Part shown: positions 44,760-53,286 of the stretch, piece by piece | Layout of the letters: the number at the start of each line of letters is the position of its first letter | Position numbering within the stretch: the first letter of the stretch is position 1 | Origin: Myxococcota bacterium | Lineage (GTDB): Bacteria; Myxococcota_A; UBA9160; UBA6930 | Length of the DNA stretch: 64,000 bases | NCBI GenBank assembly: GCA_028277885.1 | Contig: JANQFK010000021.1 | Coordinates: 23,571-87,570, forward strand | Reading direction: 5' to 3' | Position numbers and translations under genes: made by a program | Notes under the pieces: model-generated | Seen by the model: the letters and a program-made list of their open reading frames with translations, nothing else | The model's database searches: none | What the model was told of the DNA's origin: nothing

Positions 44760-45645
44760 GTACCTTGTATTGCATCCGTTCAGCATTCACCAACTCGACG
44801 ATCGTATCCCGGAACAAGTACGGGTTCTCTCGGTTGTTGTACCGCCATTCCATCTCATCGACGTACGCCGGAAGGTGCTTCTTGGAGACCTTGTGGTAGC
44901 TGCCGATGATCGACCGCTTGAGCAGGCTGTGAACGCCTTCGACGGTGTTCGTGTGAACCTGCCCGTTCACCCACTCGTCGAGCGAGTGCTTTACGCTCGC
45001 GTGCTCGGCGTCGTGCTCGCGGTCGATGAAGTCGTAAGACGAAAGCTCATCGGTGTAGATTGCATCGGTGTCGCGAGAGACGTTGCGCTCGACGAAGCGC
45101 CGAACAGTCGGGGTGCGACGATCGGGAACGACCTTGACGCGAGCCTCGCCACCGCGCTCGACGGCCGCGATGACTACGGCCTTGTTGCCCTTGTAGCCGT
45201 AGCCCTTCCCTTTGGCGACGCCGCCAACCCACGTCTCGTCGATCTCCACGGTGCCCGAAAGCTGACGCTGATCCTCGTCGCGCATGGCGGCCCGAATCCG
45301 GTGGCAGAGATACCAAGCGGTCTTGTAAGAGACGCCGATCATGCGCTTGATCTGGTTCGCGCTGACGCCCTTCTTCGACTCGCACATCATGTAGACGGCA
45401 AGGAACCACTTCCAGAGAGGCAGCTTGGAGTCGTGGAAGATCGTCCCGACGCGGACGCTGAACTGATAGCGGCAGTCGTCGCAATCGAACTGGCGACGGG
45501 CCTTGATGCGCGAGATTGTCTTGCCGCCGCAGCGGGGGCAATCGACACCCTCGGGCCAGCGAAGCTCCTCCAGGGCTTCGTGGCACGCATCCTCGCTGCC
45601 AAACTGCTCCATGAGCTTCGGAAGAGTCATGTTCTTAGTGGGCAC
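44749..45645 (-). CDS. IS1595-family transposase (ISXO2-like)
   Basis: 298-aa transposase. The N-terminal zinc-binding part has CPRCGGKTISRIKARRQFDC and DDCRYQFSVRVGTIF. An HTH-like part follows (KKGVSANQIKRMIGVSYKTA). The DDE-type catalytic domain has Asp in TVEIDETWVGG, Asp in AIYTDELSSYDFI and the terminal acidic/Asn-Glu site in VHTNTVEGVHSLLKRSIIGS. The start is GTG 45645 with GGAG upstream. It is full length, so the element may still be active. Confidence 0.95.
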   Translation of the reverse strand: MPTKNMTLPKLMEQFGSEDACHEALEELRWPEGVDCPRCGGKTISRIKARRQFDCDDCRYQFSVRVGTIFHDSKLPLWKWFLAVYMMCESKKGVSANQIKRMIGVSYKTAWYLCHRIRAAMRDEDQRQLSGTVEIDETWVGGVAKGKGYGYKGNKAVVIAAVERGGEARVKVVPDRRTPTVRRFVERNVSRDTDAIYTDELSSYDFIDREHDAEHASVKHSLDEWVNGQVHTNTVEGVHSLLKRSIIGSYHKVSKKHLPAYVDEMEWRYNNRENPYLFRDTIVELVNAERMQYKVLTA

Positions 45646-45659
45646 GGGGGGCTCCGGTG

Positions 45660-45815
45660 ATGCCGAGGAAGCGGAAGAAGGCCGGGGACCTGACGACTCG
45701 GGGTCTGGCCGAACGGCTGTTCCCCAAAGAGGTCCGAGACGAGGTCAAGCGGGAGACGAAGGAAGCTCCCAAGCGGCCGAAAAAGAAGAAGAAATCGGGA
45801 AGCACAGGGGGATGA
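45660..45815 (+). CDS. Small Lys-rich protein of the IS1595 element
   Basis: 51-aa ORF starting 14 bp from, and divergent to, the transposase start. It begins MPRKRKKAGDLTTRGLAERL and FPKEVRDEVKRETKEAPKRP, and ends in a KKKKK tract plus SGSTGG. Similar short basic ORFs accompany some IS1595-type elements in my recollection. A DNA-binding or regulatory role is possible but unproven. Confidence 0.5.
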   Translation: MPRKRKKAGDLTTRGLAERLFPKEVRDEVKRETKEAPKRPKKKKKSGSTGG

Positions 45816-45853
45816 TACAGGGGAGGTACCCTTGTGTCAAGTATACAATCCCC

Positions 45854-45861
45854 CATTTTCT
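45854..45861. repeat. Target-site duplication, right copy
   Basis: CATTTTCT directly after the right end of the element, matching 43801-43808. Removing the element plus one copy would join GAGTGCC to CATTTTCTAGGCACC in the ntrB upstream region. Confidence 0.9.
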
Positions 45862-45916
45862 AGGCACCCCCCAGCGTCGTCCCGGAATTCGCCCGTGGCG
45901 ACGGAGACTTCCGCCC

Positions 45917-47007
45917 TTGGCCCGGGACCTGCGCCACGTCCTCGACGCCATCCTCGCCGGCGTGATCGTGCTCGACGCCGAGGGCGCCGTGGAGGAGCTC
46001 AACGCCGCGGCGTGCCGCATCCTGCGGGTTTCGCCCGAGGCCGTGACCGGCCTGCCCGTGGAGCGCCTGCTGGGCGCCGACCACGCCCTGGCGCGCCTGG
46101 GCCGCCACACCCTGGCGACCGGCGCCTCGGCCTCGGAGTCCGAGGCCCGGGTCGAGCGGCCGCGGGTGGCGGCGCTCCAGGTGGACCTCGCGTCGTCGCC
46201 GCTCTTCGACGCCTCGGGGCGGCGCGACGGCGCGGTGGTGGTGCTGCGCGACCGGACCCTCCAGCGTCGCCTCGAGCAGCTCGAGTCCGAGCGCGAGCGC
46301 CACGAGTCCTTCGGCCGCATCGCGGCCGGCATCGCCCACGAGATCAAGAACCCCCTGGCCGGGATCCGCGGCGCCGCGGAGCTGCTGGGGCGTCGCAGCG
46401 ACGACGAGAAGACCCGCGAGACCGCGGAGCTCGTGGTGCGCGAGTCCTCGCGCATCGCCTCGCTGGTGGACGACTTCATGGTCTTCGCCCGGGGCGAGGA
46501 TCTGAAGCACGAGCCCACGAACCTCCACGAGGTGCTCGACGGCGTGCTCGACCTGCTCGCCTTCGACCCGGTGAGCGGCGACACCCAGGTGGAGCGCTCC
46601 TACGACCCCTCGATCCCCGACCTGCTGGCCGACGCCGATCGCCTCACCCAGGTGTTCCTCAACCTGGCTCGCAACGCGCTCCAGGCCATGGCTCCGGCGG
46701 GCGGCCGGCTCACCATCCAGACCCGGACCACCCTCGAGCGCCGCTTCGCGGTGGGGCCCGGGCGCTCGGTGCCCGGCGTCGAGGTGAGCTTCTGGGACAC
46801 CGGGCCCGGGATGAGCGACGAGGTGCTGCGCCAGGCCCGTACACCCTTCTTCACCACGCGCAGCGGCGGCACCGGCCTGGGCCTCGCCGTGGCGGAGTAC
46901 TGGACCTCGCGCCACGACGGCACCGTGGAGATCGAGAGCCGGCCCGGGGAGGGCACCTGCGTGCGGGTCCGGCTGCCCCTCAAGCGCCCCTCCCAGGAGA
47001 GCCCGTC

Positions 47008-47011
<4 letters not shown>
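45917..47011 (+). CDS. glnL: Nitrogen regulation sensor kinase NtrB-like
   Basis: 364-aa cytoplasmic histidine kinase. A PAS domain (HVLDAILAGVIVLDAEGAVE, RILRVSPEAVTGLPVERLL) is followed by the H-box with phospho-His (RIAAGIAHEIKNPLAGIRGA). The HATPase domain has N-box LTQVFLNLARNALQAM and G-boxes FWDTGPGMSD and RSGGTGLGLAVAEYW. TTG 45917 is the best start, with GGAG upstream; the frame further up runs into the insertion element. It overlaps ntrC by GTGA. Confidence 0.9.
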
Positions 47012-48432
<1,421 letters not shown>

Positions 48433-48442
48433 CGGCCGCCGC

Positions 48443-49105
48443 GTGGAGCGCGACCCGGCGAGGCTGGCGGGGGTGCACGTGCTGGCCGACGACGATCCGC
48501 GCTGGCCCCACGACCCGGTCGCCCTGGCCCGCGCCGCCTGCGCGGGAGGGGCCGCCGGGGTGCAGCTGCGCGCCAAGCACGCCACGGACGCCGAGGCCCT
48601 GCGCCTCGCCGAGGCGATCCGCCCCCTCGCCCGGCAGGCGGGGGTGCTGTTCTTCGTGAACGACCGCTTCGACCTCGCCCTGGCGGCGGGCGCCGACGGC
48701 GTGCACCTGGGCCAGGCCGACCTGCCCCCGGCGCGGCTGCCGCGGGAGGTGCGCGAGCGGCTCTGGGTCGGTCGCTCCACCCACACCGAGGAGCAGGCCC
48801 GCAGGGCGCGCGACGAGGACGTGGACTACGTCGCCTTCGGCCCGGTGTTCGGGACGCGCTCGAAGGAGTCGGACTACTCGGCGCGGGGCCTCGACCGCCT
48901 GGCGCGCGTCGCCGGCCTGGTGGCGCCGCGACCGCTCGTCGCGATCGGCGGGATCGAGCGCGGCCACGCCGCGGAGCTGCGCCGCGCCGGGGCGGCGGGC
49001 ATCGCCGTGATCTCCGCCGTCGCCGGCGCCGAGGACCCGGAGGCGGCGACCCGCGCGCTGGTGGAGGCCTTCGCGGACGCTCCCGTGCGGACGGCGCGGG
49101 CGTGA
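48443..49105 (+). CDS. thiE: Thiamine-phosphate synthase
   Basis: 220-aa TIM-barrel enzyme joining HMP-PP and thiazole phosphate. Motifs are GVQLRAKHATDAEALRLAEA, VLFFVNDRFDLALAAGADGV, HLGQADLPPARLP, WVGRSTHTEEQARRA, VAFGPVFGTRSKESDYSARG, and a C-terminal phosphate-binding loop (AIGGIERGHAAELRRAGAAG). The start is GTG 48443. No TPP riboswitch was seen upstream. It overlaps nupC by 4 bp. Confidence 0.92.
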   Translation: MERDPARLAGVHVLADDDPRWPHDPVALARAACAGGAAGVQLRAKHATDAEALRLAEAIRPLARQAGVLFFVNDRFDLALAAGADGVHLGQADLPPARLPREVRERLWVGRSTHTEEQARRARDEDVDYVAFGPVFGTRSKESDYSARGLDRLARVAGLVAPRPLVAIGGIERGHAAELRRAGAAGIAVISAVAGAEDPEAATRALVEAFADAPVRTARA

Positions 49106-50325
49106 CCGAGCGCATCGTCCCGGCCCTCGGCATGGGGGTGCTGCTGGGGATCGCGTGGGCGTTCTCCACGGACCGGCGCCGGGTGCCCTGGCGGGTGCTG
49201 GCCTGGGGGATCGGCCTCCAGCTCGGGCTCGGCCTGCTGCTGCTCCGCACCGAGCCCGGGCGGCGCGTGTTCCTGGGCGTGAACGACGTGGCGGTGCGGA
49301 TCGTGAGCTACACCGAGGCGGGCGTCGCCTTCGTGTTCGGCCCGCTCGCTGCGTCGGGCCCCTCGATCTTCCTGAGCGCGCTCCCCATCATCGTCTTCAG
49401 CGGCACGCTCTTCGCGATCCTCTACCACTGGGGCGTGGTGCAGCGCGTCGTGAAGGGCCTCGCCTGGGCGCTCACCCGGAGCATGGGGGTCTCCGGCGCC
49501 GAGAGCCTCGCCGCCGTGGCGAACGTCTTCGTGGGCATGACCGAGGCGCCGCTCCTGGTGCGCCCCTACGTGGAGCGCATGACGACCTCGGAGCTCTTCA
49601 CCCTGATGACGACGGGCATGGCGACGGTCGCGGGCTCGGTGCTCGTCGCCTACGTGGTGATCCTCGGTGGCGGCGACTTCGCGGGCCACCTGGTGACCGC
49701 GAGCCTGCTCTCCGCCCCCGCCGCCCTCGCCATCGCGAAGCTGATGGTGCCCGAGACCGGGGTCCCCGAGACCGGCGGCGGCACCCCCCACGACTTCGAG
49801 CGCCAGACGGTGAACACCATCGACGCCGCCGCCCAGGGCGGCCTCGCCGCGCTGCGCCTCGCCGCCTACGTGGGAGCGCTGCTGGTCGCCTTCGTGGCGC
49901 TGGTCGCGCTGGCGAACGACGTCACCGCCGGCCTCGGCGGGCTCGTGGGCGTGCCCGACCTCACCCTCCAGCGCATCTTCGGCTGGGTGTTCGCGCCCCT
50001 CGCCCTCCTGATGGGCGTGCCCTGGAGCGACGCCACCACCGTGGGTGGCCTGATGGGCATCAAGACCGTGCTGAACGAGTTCTTCGCCTACCAGGAGCTG
50101 CGCGCGGCCATGGACGCGGCGAGCCTCTCCCCGCGCTCGGCGGTGATCACCAGCTACGCGCTGTGCGGCTTCGCGAACTTCGGCTCCCTCGGCATCCTGC
50201 TCGGCGGCCTGGGCGGCATGGCGCCCTCGCGGCGCAGCGAGCTGGCCCGTCTGGGCATGCGCTCGATCCTGGCCGGCACCCTCGCGACCCTGATGACCGG
50301 CTGCGTGGCGGGCCTGCTGCTCTAG
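49102..50325 (+). CDS. nupC: Concentrative nucleoside transporter (NupC family)
   Basis: 407-aa inner-membrane symporter. Family motifs are ALPIIVFSGTLFAILYHWGV, GAESLAAVANVFVGMTEAPL (the substrate-binding GxxE...E type region), LTRSMGVSGAE and LCGFANFGSLGILLGGLGGM. About ten helices are visible. It imports nucleosides, driven by protons or sodium. The start is GTG 49102, overlapping the thiE stop. Confidence 0.92.
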   Translation: MTERIVPALGMGVLLGIAWAFSTDRRRVPWRVLAWGIGLQLGLGLLLLRTEPGRRVFLGVNDVAVRIVSYTEAGVAFVFGPLAASGPSIFLSALPIIVFSGTLFAILYHWGVVQRVVKGLAWALTRSMGVSGAESLAAVANVFVGMTEAPLLVRPYVERMTTSELFTLMTTGMATVAGSVLVAYVVILGGGDFAGHLVTASLLSAPAALAIAKLMVPETGVPETGGGTPHDFERQTVNTIDAAAQGGLAALRLAAYVGALLVAFVALVALANDVTAGLGGLVGVPDLTLQRIFGWVFAPLALLMGVPWSDATTVGGLMGIKTVLNEFFAYQELRAAMDAASLSPRSAVITSYALCGFANFGSLGILLGGLGGMAPSRRSELARLGMRSILAGTLATLMTGCVAGLLL

Positions 50326-50397
50326 GGCCGACGGGAACTCCCGCGCCCGACGCGGCGTCCCAAGGGGCTCGGATCCACCCTGCGCCCCGAGGTCGCC

Positions 50398-51738
50398 ATG
50401 GCTCCCACCGCCCCGCTCCACGCCTTCGAAGCCCTGCGCCAGTCCCAGCTCGCGCGCCTGCTCGGCCTCGGCCTGCTCGTCCTGCTCCTCCAGGTCCCCA
50501 TCGGCATGGTGGAGGGCGTGATCCTGGAGCGACGGCAGACCCGCAACGAGGCGATCCACGAGGTGACACAGAAGTGGGGGGGCCGGCAGCAGGTCGCGGG
50601 GCCGCGCCTGGTGGTGCCCTTCCGGACGGCGCCGACGGCGTCCACCGAGGGCTCCGCCTGGAGCCGCCGGAGGTTCACCGGCGTCGCGCACTTCCTGCCC
50701 GAGCAGCTCGAGATCTCGGGAGGCGTCGAGACCGAGATGCGCCGGCGCGGGATCTTCGAGGTGCCGGTCTACCGCGCCGACCTCACCCTGGCGGGCCACT
50801 TCTCCGAGCCGGACTTCTCCGACTGGGGCGCCGGCCCCGTGGAGCCGGCCTGGGAGGACGCCTACCTGCTGCTCGAGCTGTGCGAGCCCCGCGCGCTCCA
50901 GAACCCGCTCCGCGTCGACTGGAACCAGGAGACCCTCGACTTCGAGCCCGACGGCGAGAACGCGATCCGGGTCCCGCTGGGAGCGCTCGCCCGCGCCGAC
51001 GAGCGGCGCTTCCGCATCCCCCTCGCGCTGCGCGGCAGCGACGCGCTCTCCTTCACGCCCGTCGGGCGCGATACCCGGGTGGAGCTGCACGCCGACTGGC
51101 CCAGCCCGAGCTTCCAGGGAGTCTGGCTGCCCGTGAGCCACGACGTCACGCGGGAGGGCTTCCGCGCGCGCTGGCAGGTCCCCTCCTTCGGGCGCGGCTT
51201 CCCCCAGCGCTTCCTGGCGTCCGAGGGCGTCGCCAAGAGCCTCGCGACCACGACGGCGGGCGTCACCCTGCTCACCCCCGTGGACCCCTACCGGATGGCC
51301 CAGCGCAGCGTGAAGTACGCGAAGCTCTTCCTGGCCCTCACCTTCGCGAGCCTGTGGCTCTTCGAGTGCCTGGCCGGCGTGCGGATCCACGCCATCCAGT
51401 ACCTGCTCGTGGGCGCGGCCATGTGCCTCTTCTACCTGCTCGAGCTCTCCCTCGCCGAACACGTGGGCTTCGGCGCCTCCTACGCCCTGGCGAGCGCGGG
51501 CGTGGTCGCGCTGGTGGCGAGCTACTGCGCCTCGGTGCTGGGACGCACCGGGCGCGCGGCGAGCATCGGCGCCGTGCTGGTCGCGCTCTACGGCTACCTC
51601 TACGTGCTGCTCACCAACGAGGACTACGCGCTGCTCTCGGGGTCGCTGGCCCTGTTCGCCGCCCTGGCGCTGGTGATGTTCCTGACCCGGCGCGTGGACT
51701 GGACCGCCCTGCCCGGCCGTGTGGCGAGGAGCGCCTGA
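50398..51738 (+). CDS. creD: CreD-family inner-membrane protein
   Basis: 446 aa, the normal CreD length. One N-terminal helix (LARLLGLGLLVLLLQVPIGM) is followed by the periplasmic CreD region (GVAHFLPEQLEISGGVETEM, RRRGIFEVPVYRADLTLAGH, FTPVGRDTRVELHADWPSPS, VDPYRMAQRSVKYAKLFLAL). Five C-terminal helices follow. CreD affects envelope stress phenotypes in enterobacteria, but its activity is unclear. The ATG is at 50398. A decayed copy of its 3' end lies at 53143. Confidence 0.93.
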   Translation: MAPTAPLHAFEALRQSQLARLLGLGLLVLLLQVPIGMVEGVILERRQTRNEAIHEVTQKWGGRQQVAGPRLVVPFRTAPTASTEGSAWSRRRFTGVAHFLPEQLEISGGVETEMRRRGIFEVPVYRADLTLAGHFSEPDFSDWGAGPVEPAWEDAYLLLELCEPRALQNPLRVDWNQETLDFEPDGENAIRVPLGALARADERRFRIPLALRGSDALSFTPVGRDTRVELHADWPSPSFQGVWLPVSHDVTREGFRARWQVPSFGRGFPQRFLASEGVAKSLATTTAGVTLLTPVDPYRMAQRSVKYAKLFLALTFASLWLFECLAGVRIHAIQYLLVGAAMCLFYLLELSLAEHVGFGASYALASAGVVALVASYCASVLGRTGRAASIGAVLVALYGYLYVLLTNEDYALLSGSLALFAALALVMFLTRRVDWTALPGRVARSA

Positions 51739-51770
51739 GCCGCCTCGCTCCTGCGCTACCGTGCGGCGGC

Positions 51771-52361
51771 GTGAAGCGGCTCGAGTTCTTCTTCGACTAC
51801 GGCAGCCCCTACAGCTACCTGGCGAACAGCCAGCTCGGGGGTCTGGTGCAGCGTACGGGCTGCGAGCTCGTGCACCGCCCCATGCTGCTCGGGGGCGTCT
51901 TCAAGGCCACGGGCAACCGCTCGCCCGCCATGGAGCCCGTGGAGGCCAAGCGCCGCTACGGCGCGGTCGAGATGCGGCGCTTCGTGGCCCTCTACGGCTG
52001 CCCGTTCCGGCCCAACCCGCACTTCCCGATCGACACCCTGCGCATCATGCGGGCCGCCCACGCGGCGCTGCGCGAGGGCGTCTTCCCGGCCTTCCACCGC
52101 GCCGTGTTCCCGGCCTTCTGGGCCGAGGAGGTGAACCTCGGGGACCCGGACGAGCTCTCCCGCGTGCTCCTCGAAGCCGGGCTCGACGCCGTCGCGCTCG
52201 TGGAGGCGGCGAGCGACCCCGAGGTGAAGGCGTCGCTCCGCGCCACCACCGAGGAGGCGGTCGGGCGCGGGGTCTTCGGCGCGCCGACCTTCTTCGTCGG
52301 CGACGAGATGTTCTTCGGCGCGGATCGGCTCGGCTTCGTCGAGACGGCGCTCGCCGGCTGA
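51771..52361 (+). CDS. 2-hydroxychromene-2-carboxylate isomerase family protein (DsbA superfamily)
   Basis: 196-aa thioredoxin-fold protein of the kappa-GST/HCCA isomerase type. The N-terminal FFFDYGSPYSYLANSQLGGL has the active Ser, and the C-terminal signature is GVFGAPTFFVGDEMFFGADR. It uses glutathione in naphthalene-type aromatic degradation, but the family is broad. The start is GTG 51771. It is followed by an SDR gene after 21 bp, consistent with a shared transcript. Confidence 0.9.
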   Translation: MKRLEFFFDYGSPYSYLANSQLGGLVQRTGCELVHRPMLLGGVFKATGNRSPAMEPVEAKRRYGAVEMRRFVALYGCPFRPNPHFPIDTLRIMRAAHAALREGVFPAFHRAVFPAFWAEEVNLGDPDELSRVLLEAGLDAVALVEAASDPEVKASLRATTEEAVGRGVFGAPTFFVGDEMFFGADRLGFVETALAG

Positions 52362-52382
52362 GCCCGTTGGAGGAGGGTGGCC

Positions 52383-53111
52383 ATGGCCGATTCCAGGGTG
52401 GTGGTGGTGTTCGGTGCCGGGGACGGGCTCGGCGGCGCGATCGCGCGCCGCTTCGCGCGCGAGGGCTTCCACGCCGCCGTGGTGCGGCGTCACGCCGAGG
52501 CCCTCGACGGGCTCGTGGGGCAGATCGAGGCGGCGGGCGGGGCCGCCACCGCCTTCGGGGTCGACGCCCGCAAGGAGGAGGCGGTCGCCGGCCTGTTCGA
52601 CTCCTTGGAGAGCGGGATCGGCCCGGTGGAGGTCGCGGTCCACAACATCGGCGCCAACGTGGCGTTCCCGATCGTGGAGTTCGAGGCGCGCAAGTACTTC
52701 AAGATCTGGGAGATGGCGTGCTTCTCGGGCTTCCTGATGGGCCGCGAGGCGGCCCGGCGCATGGTCGAGCGCGGGCGGGGCACCATCCTCTTCACCGGCG
52801 CCACCGCCAGCGTGCGCAGCCGCCAGGGCATGGCGGGCTTCGCGGGCGCCAAGCACGCGCTGCGCGCACTGGCCCAGTCGATGGCCCGGGAGCTCGGGCC
52901 CCTCGGCATCCACGTCGCCCACACGCTGATCGACGGACCCATCGACATGCCCTGGATCCGCGAGAACTTCCCGAAGCTCGTCGAGTCCCGCCCCGAGGAC
53001 GGCCTGCTGGCCCCGGACGACATCGCCGAGAGCTACTGGGCGCTGCACTGCCAGCCGCGCAGCGCCTGGACCCACGAGCTCGACCTGCGCCCCTGGGTGG
53101 AGCCCTGGTAG
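52383..53111 (+). CDS. Short-chain dehydrogenase/reductase (atypical active site)
   Basis: 242-aa Rossmann-fold protein. The cofactor loop is VFGAGDGLGGAIARRFAREG and the NNAG-like motif is HNIGANV. The catalytic Tyr-x3-Lys is replaced by FAGAK (GMAGFAGAKHALRALAQSMA), a Phe-for-Tyr change. I recall the same change in a subset of SDR homologues, so activity may differ from classical SDRs. ATG 52383 was chosen for the GGAGGAGGG located at proper distance; GTG 52377 is possible. Confidence 0.88.
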   Translation: MADSRVVVVFGAGDGLGGAIARRFAREGFHAAVVRRHAEALDGLVGQIEAAGGAATAFGVDARKEEAVAGLFDSLESGIGPVEVAVHNIGANVAFPIVEFEARKYFKIWEMACFSGFLMGREAARRMVERGRGTILFTGATASVRSRQGMAGFAGAKHALRALAQSMARELGPLGIHVAHTLIDGPIDMPWIRENFPKLVESRPEDGLLAPDDIAESYWALHCQPRSAWTHELDLRPWVEPW

Positions 53112-53142
53112 GCGCCGCCCGCCCACGCTCAGCGGCAAGAAA

Positions 53143-53232
53143 GCGCGCTGCTCTCGGGCGTTCTGGCCCGCGCCCCCGGTCGTGATGTTCTCTTCCCGGC
53201 GCGTGGGCTGGACCGCCCTGCCCGACCGCGTC
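53143..53232 (+). pseudogene. Decayed duplicate of the creD 3' end
   Basis: Sequence similar to the end of creD (51628-51723) in the same order. GCGCGCTGCTCTCGGG is followed by a degenerate part, then GTGATGTTC and CGGCGCGTGGGCTGGACCGC in register with the creD codons for VMF...RRVDWTALP. The segment encoding WTALP is nearly identical, but the upstream part carries a gap. It marks the left edge of the RelA/SpoT region. Confidence 0.7.
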
Positions 53233-53286
53233 GTCCCGGGTTGCCTGCGCCCGAGGCTACGGATCACGTGCGGCAATCCGGATCGA

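Larger units (their letters stand above)
43809..45853. mobile_element. IS1595-family insertion element with passenger genes
   Basis: 2,045-bp element with both ends defined by an 8-bp target duplication (CATTTTCT). The left terminal sequence begins GGGGATTATCACCTTGCTAC. The right end, read inward on the minus strand, begins GGGGATTGTATACTTGACAC. The two share GGGGATT, CTTG and ACAAGG in register. The element carries a transposase gene (minus), a membrane passenger gene (plus) and a 51-codon Lys-rich ORF (plus). It inserted between the pilT pair and ntrB. Confidence 0.9.

Noticed and set aside
52383..53111. SDR gene called inactive because Tyr is Phe in the YxxxK motif
   Set aside because: I recall the same substitution in intact SDR homologues, and the gene is otherwise complete.
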